From the NCBI GenBank assembly GCA_916720335.1, contig CAKAQU010000074.1, positions 1 through 8,251 of the forward strand: a DNA stretch of 8,251 nt, given 5' to 3'. The notes below the pieces were generated by a model. It worked only from the letters and a program-made list of their open reading frames with translations. It did no database searches and was not told the origin of the DNA. Below are positions 1 to 5,850 of this stretch, piece after piece (within the stretch, counting starts at the first letter, position 1; the number at the start of each line of letters is the position of its first letter). The DNA comes from an uncultured Moraxella sp. (GTDB lineage: Bacteria > Pseudomonadota > Gammaproteobacteria > Pseudomonadales > Moraxellaceae). A program made the position numbers and the translations under genes.

Positions 1-391
1 TATCAAGGTTCTCTTTATTGGGGAAAAATAACATTTTAATTGCCATCAGCACTGCCCCTGTGCCGATAATAGCCTGTAAAGCATCGCCTTTTATTAATGT
101 TGCTATCCATGCACCCAAAAGACTGCCTAACACCAATCCTTTACTCATATTTTTAAAAATATCCCAACGCACGCCGCCTCGTTTATGGTGAGCAGACATT
201 GAGCTGATGGATGTTAAAATAATGGTTGCCAGAGCCGTCCCTACCGCTACATGAGCCACAACATCATTTGGCATACCATAAGCGGTAAAAATCCATACCA
301 AAGCTGGCACAATAATCAATCCACCGCCGACCCCAAAAAGCCCAGCACACACGCCTGCTATCGTGCCTGCCAACATAAACCATAAATACAT
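1..391 (-). CDS. TauE/SafE family membrane transporter, N-terminal part (partial)
   Basis: This is an open frame of 130 codons from an ATG at 391 to the left edge, with no stop inside the window, so the C-terminal half lies outside. The protein begins MYLWFMLAG and has a glycine-rich first membrane segment containing GLFGVGGG, followed by LIIVPAL. Further hydrophobic segments lie at about residues 42-60 and 80-97, and a basic loop (AHHKRGGVRW) sits between them. That pattern fits the TauE/SafE (formerly DUF81) family, integral inner-membrane proteins of about 250 residues linked to export of sulfite, sulfoacetate or other organosulfur anions. The substrate cannot be told from this fragment. 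A Shine-Dalgarno (AGGACG on the minus strand) sits just before the ATG. The gene diverges from birA across 69 bases and does not appear functionally tied to it. Confidence 0.85.
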   Translation of the reverse strand, partial: MYLWFMLAGTIAGVCAGLFGVGGGLIIVPALVWIFTAYGMPNDVVAHVAVGTALATIILTSISSMSAHHKRGGVRWDIFKNMSKGLVLGSLLGAWIATLIKGDALQAIIGTGAVLMAIKMLFFPNKENLD

Positions 392-415
392 TTATTCGTC
401 CTAATTTTTACTTTG

Positions 416-424
416 TGTTATTAT
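416..424 (+). promoter_or_regulatory. Possible extended -10 promoter of birA
   Basis: TGT-TATTAT matches the extended -10 form TGnTATAAT in all but one -10 base and lies 36 bases before the chosen birA ATG. No good -35 is visible. It overlaps the -10 of the divergent transporter gene, so the two promoters may compete. In AT-rich DNA such matches also arise by chance. Confidence 0.25.
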
Positions 425-449
425 AACGACAAATCTGCCAAATTCCCAA
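420..449 (-). promoter_or_regulatory. Predicted sigma-70 promoter of the TauE/SafE gene
   Basis: On the minus strand TTGGGA (449-444) is followed after 18 bases by a perfect TATAAT (425-420), about 28 bases before the ATG at 391. The -10 lies inside an 11-base palindrome, GTTAT-T-ATAAC (417-427), and overlaps a possible -10 for birA on the other strand. This is pattern matching only. Confidence 0.4.
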
Positions 450-460
450 TTTTACCAATC

Positions 461-1333
461 ATGAAGCAAACGATTCAAATTTTAAATACTCCAATTCACC
501 ATCACCACTTTGACACAATAGACAGCACCAACACCCAACTTATTTTAGACATCACCCACACTTTGGATTTTAACCAATCGCATGTCTATACTGCAAGCCA
601 TCAATACCGTGGGCGCGGGCAACATGGTCGTACTTGGGAACACGGTGATGATAACGTGTTTTTATCGTTTTATACGCCCATCAAAAACAATCAACAAACT
701 TTTGGGCTTACGCAACTGTCAGGGATTTTATCGCTCGTGGTTGGTTTTTATTTATACAAATTACCGATTATTGAACACATTAATCGCCAAAGGCATGCCA
801 ACAATCTATCATCAATAGGGGTAAAATGGGCAAATGATGTGGGTTATTTTGATAAAACACACAACCGATTTTATAAACTCATTGGCATTTTAATTGAACC
901 TGTATTTGTTAAACTAGGCAATAAAAGTACACAAGTGGGTGTGGTGATTGGTGTTGGTCTTAATGTAAAAACCACGCCTACCATCAAAGACGGTTTGTAT
1001 CAAGCGACAAGTCTACACGCTTTAGAACAAACCCAGCTCAGCGCCAAAGACTGTTATGAACCGATTTGTCATGCCATTTATCAGGCGATATTATCTGCAA
1101 ATGATTTTTATCAAAACCCAGCCTCGTTCATTTCTTTTCAGCATGCCTTTAATCAAGCCCATGTATTAAACAATCAATGTGTGAATATCTACACCCAAAG
1201 CAACACTCAAACCCCAAGCGATAGCGGTATTTGTCTTGGCATTAATCAACACGGGGCATTGCTACTACAAAATGACCAAGGCACAAACGCCATTTTTGCA
1301 GGGATGGCAAGCATTGTATTGACTCATGGATAA
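461..1333 (+). CDS. birA: Biotin--[acetyl-CoA-carboxylase] ligase, monofunctional (no HTH domain)
   Basis: Joins biotin through biotinyl-AMP to the acceptor lysine of the biotin carboxyl carrier protein (AccB) in the cytoplasm. The 290-residue protein shows the ligase motifs in order: DSTN (residues 21-24), the biotinyl-AMP loop GRGQHGR (51-57), KWAND (122-126), then KLIGILIE (139-146) with the conserved lysine K139, and GVGLNV. A small C-terminal beta domain covers about the last 50 residues. The protein begins directly at the catalytic core, so the N-terminal winged-helix domain of E. coli BirA (321 residues) is missing and a role as biotin-operon repressor is unlikely. The ATG at 461 was preferred to an in-frame TTG at 413, because the extra 16 residues are unlike the family and overlap the promoter zone. 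No clear Shine-Dalgarno precedes either start. A run of four histidines (13-16) is a small oddity. coaX follows almost immediately. Confidence 0.93.
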   Translation: MKQTIQILNTPIHHHHFDTIDSTNTQLILDITHTLDFNQSHVYTASHQYRGRGQHGRTWEHGDDNVFLSFYTPIKNNQQTFGLTQLSGILSLVVGFYLYKLPIIEHINRQRHANNLSSIGVKWANDVGYFDKTHNRFYKLIGILIEPVFVKLGNKSTQVGVVIGVGLNVKTTPTIKDGLYQATSLHALEQTQLSAKDCYEPICHAIYQAILSANDFYQNPASFISFQHAFNQAHVLNNQCVNIYTQSNTQTPSDSGICLGINQHGALLLQNDQGTNAIFAGMASIVLTHG

Positions 1334-1358
1334 TTATTCACGCAATAACGAGAAAACT

Positions 1359-2090
1359 ATGACAACATTATGGCTGGATTTGGGTAATACACGTTTAAAA
1401 TATTGGCTTACCGATAATAACAACACCATTTTAGACCATGATGCTAAACTTCATCTGCAAGCACCCGCCGAACTTTTAATGGGGCTTAGTGATAAATTCA
1501 TCCGTTTGAGCCCAGATTTTATTGGCATTTCATCAGTTTTGGGTCAAAAAATTAATCAGCAAATCATAAAGACGCTGACTCACACCCAAATTCCTTTTGA
1601 ATTTGCCAAAGTTTCACACCAAAACTCGTTATTACAAAGCCATTATCAATCCACACAATTAGGTGTGGATCGATGGCTTCAAATGCTTGGAGCAAGTCAA
1701 ATTGGTCAAAATCTATGTGTGGTTGGCTGCGGCACGGCAATGACAGTTGATATTATTCACGATGGTGTGCATTTAGGCGGTTTTATTTTTGCCAATGCAC
1801 GCCTGCAACGTGAAGCCTTATACGCAGGCACCCGTCAAATTGATGTCACTAATGGCGATTTGGCAAGCCTTGAATTAGCAACCAATACCACTGATGCAGT
1901 CAATCATGGTATTTTGCTATCCATCACAGGAGCAATTAATCAAGTTTTACGCCAATATCCAACCCATCAGCTTGTTATGACTGGTGGTGATGCTAAAAGA
2001 ATCGCTCAACATTTATTTGCCAACGCCATTATTGAAAAAAATCTTTTGTTAATTGGGCTGCAAAAATATTTTAATCTCACTAAAAATTGA
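1359..2090 (+). CDS. coaX: Type III pantothenate kinase
   Basis: Phosphorylates pantothenate with ATP, the first step of coenzyme A synthesis, in the cytoplasm. Type III kinases belong to the ASKHA fold and are typically insensitive to CoA feedback. The 243-residue protein has the family motifs in order: DLGNTRLKYW near the N-terminus (phosphate loop), LGVDRWLQMLGA, GCGTAMTVD, LGGFI, TTDAVNHG and TGGDA. Length is normal for the family (about 240-260). The frame is open back to an ATG at 1326 that overlaps the birA stop, but the family normally starts a few residues before DLGNT. The ATG at 1359 also has GAG six bases upstream, so it was chosen. The gene starts 25 bases after birA and is probably cotranscribed with it. 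The aspartate usually seen two residues before GTA is glycine here; the related Neisseria proteins carry serine (recalled, not checked). Confidence 0.93.
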   Translation: MTTLWLDLGNTRLKYWLTDNNNTILDHDAKLHLQAPAELLMGLSDKFIRLSPDFIGISSVLGQKINQQIIKTLTHTQIPFEFAKVSHQNSLLQSHYQSTQLGVDRWLQMLGASQIGQNLCVVGCGTAMTVDIIHDGVHLGGFIFANARLQREALYAGTRQIDVTNGDLASLELATNTTDAVNHGILLSITGAINQVLRQYPTHQLVMTGGDAKRIAQHLFANAIIEKNLLLIGLQKYFNLTKN

Positions 2091-2119
2091 TTGTCGCTTT
2101 ATAAAAAATTTGCCATAAT
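2091..2119 (+). promoter_or_regulatory. Predicted sigma-70 promoter of the DsbC-type gene
   Basis: TTGTCG (2091-2096) is followed after exactly 17 bases by CATAAT (2114-2119), and TG at 2111-2112 gives an extended -10. It begins on the base after the coaX stop and would start transcription near 2126, about 20 bases before the ATG at 2148. This also argues against the in-frame TTG at 2091 as a translation start. Confidence 0.55.
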
Positions 2120-2147
2120 AAACAGTTTTTCACTATCCAAAAATATT

Positions 2148-2975
2148 ATGCAATTTTTTAAAAATACTTTAACTATCAGTTTCATCAGTGTCATTTTATT
2201 AGCAGGCTGCAATCAAAACAGTACTGCCAAACCCACCCAACTTGATAAAACAGCCAACAATGATACAAAGTCATTACACAATACTGCCGCTCAAAGCAGT
2301 GACCCCAACAATAATGCTGAAGTAGCCAATGCCCTACAAACCAATCTAAACGCATCCGGTGTGGATGTGCATGTATTATCTGCCGTACCTAGTGGTGTGC
2401 CTGATTTATTTTGGGTAACACTAAACGGTTCTGAGTCCATCTTTACTGACAAAACTGGTAAATACATTTTTCAAGGCAGTGTTGTTGAATTAGGCGGTGA
2501 AAAACCGGTGGACATCAGCGCCAAACTGCATTCTAAAAATGCCAAACAAGCCTTACAAAGCGTTGATAAATCCACAATGATAGTTTTTCCCGCCCAAGGA
2601 ACACCTAAAGCGGCTATTTATGTATTTTCTGACCCTACTTGTCATTATTGCCAAAAACTGCATAGCGAAATCAACGAAACCACCAAAGCTGGTATTGAGG
2701 TACGTTATTTAGCGTGGCCTCGTGGTGAACAAATGCTACCTTTAACCGAAGCCATCTGGTGCAGCAAAGACCGTAATGACGCAATGACCCGCGCCAAAAA
2801 AGGCGAAAAAATCACCTCTGATGCTTGCGCCACTCCCATCAAAGAGCATTTAGCCTTAGGTTACAGTTTAGGTGTATCGGGCACGCCTGCGGTTTTTGCT
2901 GAAAATGGCGTACAACTAGGTGGCTATCTACCATCTGCTGAACTGGCAAAAATGGCAATTGCTAACAAGCAATAA
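2148..2975 (+). CDS. dsbC: DsbC-type thiol:disulfide isomerase with lipoprotein signal
   Basis: Envelope protein that reshuffles wrong disulfide bonds. The 275-residue protein begins with a short basic and hydrophobic signal ending in the lipobox LAGC, so C21 is the predicted lipidated residue. Asn at +2 gives no inner-membrane retention signal, so the outer membrane is the likely location. A polar linker of about 40 residues follows, then the DsbC/DsbG N-terminal dimerisation domain (about residues 62-125). The thioredoxin-like domain has active site CHYC (C165-C168), a second cysteine pair C205/C227 matching the structural disulfide of DsbC, and the cis-proline loop GTPA (245-248). E. coli DsbC is a soluble 236-residue precursor with CGYC, so the lipid anchor and linker are the notable differences. 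The ATG at 2148 was chosen because it starts the signal peptide directly; no strong Shine-Dalgarno is seen. hom follows, as in pseudomonads. DsbG is an alternative, but the context favours DsbC. Confidence 0.9.
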   Translation: MQFFKNTLTISFISVILLAGCNQNSTAKPTQLDKTANNDTKSLHNTAAQSSDPNNNAEVANALQTNLNASGVDVHVLSAVPSGVPDLFWVTLNGSESIFTDKTGKYIFQGSVVELGGEKPVDISAKLHSKNAKQALQSVDKSTMIVFPAQGTPKAAIYVFSDPTCHYCQKLHSEINETTKAGIEVRYLAWPRGEQMLPLTEAIWCSKDRNDAMTRAKKGEKITSDACATPIKEHLALGYSLGVSGTPAVFAENGVQLGGYLPSAELAKMAIANKQ

Positions 2976-3038
2976 CTTGACACGATTTAGCCGCCAAATC
3001 ATCTGGTTTTGTCATAAAAACTATGCTAATTTAGTCGG

Positions 3039-3067
3039 TTCATATTTTTTAAATAGTTTAATTTAAT
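3039..3067 (+). promoter_or_regulatory. Weak candidate promoter of hom
   Basis: TTCATA (3039-3044) and TTTAAT (3062-3067) are separated by 17 bases and would start transcription near 3074, about 20 bases before the GTG start of hom. The 119-base gap after the DsbC-type gene is AT-rich, so the match may be chance, and read-through from the upstream gene is also possible. No convincing terminator lies in this gap. Confidence 0.25.
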
Positions 3068-3084
3068 AATAGACAATTATTTAT

Positions 3085-3089
3085 GGGGA
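3085..3089 (+). promoter_or_regulatory. Shine-Dalgarno that decides the hom start
   Basis: GGGGA lies five bases before GTG at 3095. The competing ATG at 3083 overlaps this site and has no Shine-Dalgarno of its own. The same GGGGA with the same five-base spacing precedes the ATG at 8003, which supports the reading. Confidence 0.6.
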
Positions 3090-3094
3090 ATTTT

Positions 3095-4399
3095 GTGAAT
3101 CAATCCATCAATCTTGCCATTTTGGGGTTAGGCACTGTTGGCACGGGCATCGTCAATCTGCTAAAAGATAATGCCAAAGAACTTTCTCGCCGCAGTGGTT
3201 ATGATATTAATATCACACACGTTGGCACAAGGCGTCATAGAAATGATATTGACCAAAATATCAAACAAAGCGATGATTTATTTGCCATTGCTCAAGCTGA
3301 TAACGTTGATATTGTCATTGAAGTGATTGGCGGAACAGATATTGCCAAAGACGTTATCATTCACGCCATCAAACACAAAAAACACGTTGTTACCGCCAAT
3401 AAAGCCCTACTTGCCAAACATGGTAATGAAATTTTTGCATTAGCGGATGAATATGGCGTACAAGTACGTTATGAAGCCGCGGTTGCAGGCGGGATTCCAA
3501 TCATTAAAATCATTCGTGAGGCTCTTGCTGCCAATAAAATTGACTGGATAGCAGGAATTATTAATGGTACGGGTAATTTTATCCTATCTGAAATGCAGTC
3601 TAAAAATCGCAAATTTGGTGATGTATTAGCAGAAGCTCAGGCGCTAGGCTATGCCGAAGCTGACCCAACATTTGATGTTGAAGGCATTGATGCCGCTCAT
3701 AAACTATCTTTGCTTGCTTCCATTGCTTTTGGCATTCCATTGCAATTTGATAAAGTCTACTGTGAAGGCATTACCAAAATCAGCTTACAAGATGTGATTT
3801 ATGCCAAAGAATTGGGGTATACTATCAAACATTTGGGTTTTGCATTTCGCCGTGAAACTGGATTTGAGCTTCGTGTACACCCAACCTTAATCCCAAACAG
3901 CACCTTACTTGCCAACGTCAATGGGGTAAAAAATGCGGTTATGGTAGATGCTCACCCATTAGGACAATCTTTGTATTATGGTGATGGTGCAGGTGGCGGT
4001 GCAACAGCATCTGCTGTAATGGCAGATGTAATGGATTTGATTTATGTTATTAAAGCAACCACCCCAAGTGATGTTCCCCATCTTGCCTTTATTCCTGAAG
4101 AGTTATCTGACACTAAAGTACTATCTAGTGATGAAATGACCTCAGGTTATTATCTGCGTTTAACTGTAAAAGATGAATTGGGCGTTTTGGCAGATACCAC
4201 ACGCATTTTAAGCGATAACGGCATTAATATTGATGCCATCATGCAACGAGATGCTCATAAATCAGGACTTGTGCCTATTATCATCCTAACTCTACCTGTT
4301 TTAGAAAAACAGATGAATACTGCCATTTCCCAAATTGAAGCGCTTTCAGCAGTGGTTGAACCTGTCATTCGTATTCGCCTTGAAAGCTTAGATGAATAA
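3095..4399 (+). CDS. hom: Homoserine dehydrogenase with C-terminal ACT domain
   Basis: Reduces aspartate semialdehyde to homoserine with NAD(P)H, the branch point toward threonine and methionine, in the cytoplasm. The 434-residue protein opens with the Rossmann loop GLGTVGTG (residues 11-18). It carries TANKALLAKHG with conserved K103, GTGNFILSEM (158-167), and the family signature from G185 to K203, which includes ADPTFD, EGIDAAHK and the lysine expected at the active site. An ACT regulatory domain fills about residues 352-430 (LRLTVKDELGVLADT onward), consistent with feedback inhibition by threonine. There is no aspartokinase domain, so this is the monofunctional form. The GTG at 3095 was preferred to ATG at 3083, four codons upstream, because of the ideally spaced GGGGA. 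The gene follows the DsbC-type gene as in pseudomonads, but thrC does not follow it here. Confidence 0.95.
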   Translation: MNQSINLAILGLGTVGTGIVNLLKDNAKELSRRSGYDINITHVGTRRHRNDIDQNIKQSDDLFAIAQADNVDIVIEVIGGTDIAKDVIIHAIKHKKHVVTANKALLAKHGNEIFALADEYGVQVRYEAAVAGGIPIIKIIREALAANKIDWIAGIINGTGNFILSEMQSKNRKFGDVLAEAQALGYAEADPTFDVEGIDAAHKLSLLASIAFGIPLQFDKVYCEGITKISLQDVIYAKELGYTIKHLGFAFRRETGFELRVHPTLIPNSTLLANVNGVKNAVMVDAHPLGQSLYYGDGAGGGATASAVMADVMDLIYVIKATTPSDVPHLAFIPEELSDTKVLSSDEMTSGYYLRLTVKDELGVLADTTRILSDNGINIDAIMQRDAHKSGLVPIIILTLPVLEKQMNTAISQIEALSAVVEPVIRIRLESLDE

Positions 4400-4423
4400 A
4401 CCAGTGAACGGTTAAATTAATAA

Positions 4424-4432
4424 TGATATAAT
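4424..4432 (+). promoter_or_regulatory. Extended -10 promoter of the small lipoprotein gene
   Basis: TGA-TATAAT is a perfect extended -10 (TGnTATAAT). The -35 region near 4404-4409 (GTGAAC) is poor, which an extended -10 can offset. Transcription would start near 4439, giving a leader of about 90 bases before the ATG at 4530. The element is flanked by TTAATAA (4417-4423) and its reverse complement TTATTAA (4437-4443). Confidence 0.45.
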
Positions 4433-4452
4433 AACTTTATTAAAATTTGCTG

Positions 4453-4476
4453 GTTTTGGGGTCATCCCCAACAAAC
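4453..4476 (+). promoter_or_regulatory. Leader hairpin upstream of the lipoprotein gene
   Basis: The arms GTTT-TGGGG (4453-4461) and CCCCA-(AC)-AAAC (4466-4476) pair around a TCAT loop, giving nine base pairs with a two-base bulge. No T-tract follows, so it is not a typical intrinsic terminator of hom. A second, weaker hairpin, ACCTT (4486-4490) with AAGGT (4499-4503), follows before the Shine-Dalgarno AAGGA at 4519-4523. The pair may stabilise or regulate the lipoprotein mRNA, or attenuate read-through from hom; the role is inferred. Confidence 0.4.
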
Positions 4477-4529
4477 TTAGATTATACCTTCCTATAAAAA
4501 GGTGGCATTTTAACCATTAAGGATTTTTA

Positions 4530-4991
4530 ATGAAAAAATTATCTTTAAGCCTAGCTGTTGCTAGCATCGCCTTTGCCCTAACCGCTTGCGGTGGTCACGA
4601 AGAACACCCACACGCTGTTGATAAAGTAGCTGAAGCAGAAGCTGCCGCCAAAGCCAAAGCGCCTCAAGCAGAAGAAGTCAAATTTGCTGACCATGGTGCT
4701 GAAACCATTGGTGGTGTTGGTGGAACCAACCCAAAACCTGCTGCAACTAGCGATGCTAAAGCCAACGACCAAGCAAAATCAGAAGAAAAAACTGATAATG
4801 CTGCTGACGCTAAAGCTGATGAAAAAGCACAGACTGATGATAAAAAATCAGAAGAAAAAACAGAAAATACCGCTGAAGCAAAAGCTGACGACAAAAAAAC
4901 TGAGGAAGCGACTGCCAAGGCTGAAGAAACCAAAACTGATGACAAAAAGACTGAAGACAAAAAAGCCGAAGATACTAAAAAAGCTGAATAA
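4530..4991 (+). CDS. Small lipoprotein with Lys/Glu/Asp/Ala-rich low-complexity tail, unknown function
   Basis: I do not recognise this 153-residue protein. It starts with a clear lipoprotein signal (MKKLSLSLAVASIAFAL) and lipobox LTAC, so C20 is predicted to be lipidated. Gly at +2 allows outer-membrane sorting. A histidine cluster H23-E-E-H26-P-H28 follows at once and could bind metal, though this is only suggestive. Residues 30-80 are Ala/Glu-rich, then a glycine patch (TIGGVGGTNP). From about residue 75 to the end the protein is almost only K, E, D, A, T, Q, N and S, so probably extended or helical and highly charged. Within it SEEKT(D/E)N(A/T)A(D/E)AKAD occurs twice, 23 codons apart (S84 and S107). 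The Shine-Dalgarno AAGGA has six-base spacing, and the start is well supported. Long open frames on the antisense strand and in a second forward frame are by-products of the repetitive composition. It has its own promoter and a terminator follows, so it is probably monocistronic. Confidence 0.85.
   Translation: MKKLSLSLAVASIAFALTACGGHEEHPHAVDKVAEAEAAAKAKAPQAEEVKFADHGAETIGGVGGTNPKPAATSDAKANDQAKSEEKTDNAADAKADEKAQTDDKKSEEKTENTAEAKADDKKTEEATAKAEETKTDDKKTEDKKAEDTKKAE
4779..4889 (+). repeat. Imperfect in-frame repeat in the lipoprotein gene
   Basis: A segment beginning TCAGAAGAAAAAAC at 4779 recurs at 4848, exactly 69 bases (23 codons) later. The encoded copies share SEEKT, an Asn two residues on, and AKAD. 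The tract also has A-runs of six or seven bases (for example 4842-4847, 4855-4860, 4893-4899). Such repeats can change copy number, and the A-runs could slip. Confidence 0.6.
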
Positions 4992-5041
4992 TTTATACAT
5001 TCAAAATTTATACATTAATCAGCCGATTGGGTCAATGCTAA

Positions 5042-5068
5042 AAAAATACCGCCAATGGCGGTATTTTT
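5042..5068. terminator. Bidirectional intrinsic terminator
   Basis: A 12-base-pair perfect stem, AAAAATACCGCC (5042-5053) and GGCGGTATTTTT (5057-5068), closes on a three-base loop AAT. The A-run on one side and T-run on the other make it work on both strands. It lies between the convergent lipoprotein gene (stop at 4991) and the SPOR gene (stop at 5081) and fits as terminator for both. Confidence 0.9.
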
Positions 5069-5080
5069 ATAAAATTTACA

Positions 5081-5839
5081 TTAGTACCTTTGCTCTACTA
5101 TCAATGCATCGATACCGCTTTCACTTAACTGACGCTCTGCCTCAATAGCAGCGGCACGACTATTCATAGGTGTAGAAATTACCCGATACAATTCAACACC
5201 TGATGGGTCTTTAGTCCGAATTACTTGGGCTTCTATCCCAGCCATCAAAACCTCAGCACGTTTTTTGTCTGCTTCTTCAGCATTTTTATAACTGCGAATT
5301 TGCAAAATATAAGAAACTTTATTAGCACTTATTTGAATTTTATCAATTTCTTTATCGGCATCTTCTGTTTTACTGGTTTTAGAACGTGTTTTTTGAGCCG
5401 CTACTCCCTCATCACCATTATCACCGTCGTAAGTATCATCACCCTCAACGATTGTAATATCGGCATCTTCTGCTGATTTTTTTGCTGAAACAACCACATC
5501 AGGAGATGATTTCTGAGCAGGTCTGGATTGCACTTCAAGCTCTTCAGGTTCATCACCTAAACCTGATTCACTGCCTTGAAATTTTCTTTTAGGTAAGATG
5601 TCATAAAATTCATAATCCTTACCAGCTTTAGTATCTGACTCATTGGCTAGTGGTTCAACTTTTACTTCAGGATTAACATCAACTTTACGGTAGCCTTCAA
5701 ACAGCGGTGATAAATATAAAAACACCCCTATCATCACCGCAATGATTGCCCCAATAAACATCCACAAAAGACTCATCACACCCGTATTGGTGCGCTCTTT
5801 GACTTTGCGACTGATTGGTTGTTTATACTCTTTAGACAT
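5081..5839 (-). CDS. SPOR-domain inner-membrane protein (FtsN-like candidate)
   Basis: A bitopic protein of 252 residues. A basic cytoplasmic N-terminus (about 20 residues) leads into one membrane segment (about residues 21-43, including SLLWMFIGAIIAVMIGVFLYL). A long acidic, Ser/Asp/Lys-rich periplasmic linker follows, then a C-terminal SPOR domain (about 172-252), beginning VSYILQIRSYKNAEEADK and ending IDALIVEQRY. SPOR domains bind septal peptidoglycan lacking stem peptides, so a role at the division site is likely. Size, topology and the position next to argS match FtsN-like proteins of Pseudomonas and Acinetobacter, but FtsN assignment is uncertain and no symbol is given. Two ATG codons are adjacent (5842 and 5839). 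The Shine-Dalgarno AAGGGG lies two bases from the first and five from the second, so the second was chosen. That site overlaps the argS stop, implying an operon with translational coupling. Confidence 0.88.
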   Translation of the reverse strand: MSKEYKQPISRKVKERTNTGVMSLLWMFIGAIIAVMIGVFLYLSPLFEGYRKVDVNPEVKVEPLANESDTKAGKDYEFYDILPKRKFQGSESGLGDEPEELEVQSRPAQKSSPDVVVSAKKSAEDADITIVEGDDTYDGDNGDEGVAAQKTRSKTSKTEDADKEIDKIQISANKVSYILQIRSYKNAEEADKKRAEVLMAGIEAQVIRTKDPSGVELYRVISTPMNSRAAAIEAERQLSESGIDALIVEQRY

Positions 5840-5844
5840 CATAA

Positions 5845-5850
5845 CCCCTT
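5845..5850 (-). promoter_or_regulatory. Shine-Dalgarno overlapping the argS stop codon
   Basis: Read on the minus strand, TAAGGGG combines the argS stop TAA (5851-5849) and the ribosome-binding site of the next gene (AAGGGG, 5850-5845). Ribosomes finishing argS would therefore end on the initiation site of the SPOR gene. Confidence 0.65.

Noticed and set aside
413..460. Upstream extension of birA from TTG at 413
   Set aside because: The added residues (MCYYNDKS...) are unlike biotin ligases and the stretch overlaps the promoter zone.
2091..2147. Upstream extension of the DsbC-type protein from TTG at 2091
   Set aside because: It would put 19 polar and mixed residues before a good signal peptide, and it coincides with a well-spaced promoter.
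2984..3000. Small hairpin after the DsbC-type gene as a terminator
   Set aside because: Only five base pairs (GATTT/AAATC) with a seven-base loop and no following T-tract.
4415..4433. Possible Fur box over the lipoprotein promoter
   Set aside because: It matches the 19-base consensus at only about 10 positions, all in the left half, as expected in AT-rich DNA.
4664..4960. A 98-codon open frame on the minus strand rich in Ser, Ala and Val
   Set aside because: It is fully antisense to the lipoprotein gene, and its Ser/Ala/Val/Phe-rich translation mirrors the Lys/Glu/Ala codons of the other strand. It has no convincing ribosome-binding site or promoter.
4684..5148. A 154-codon open frame on the plus strand rich in Lys and Leu
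   Set aside because: It lies in a second frame of the low-complexity lipoprotein gene and runs through the terminator into the convergent SPOR gene. Its composition follows from the repeats.
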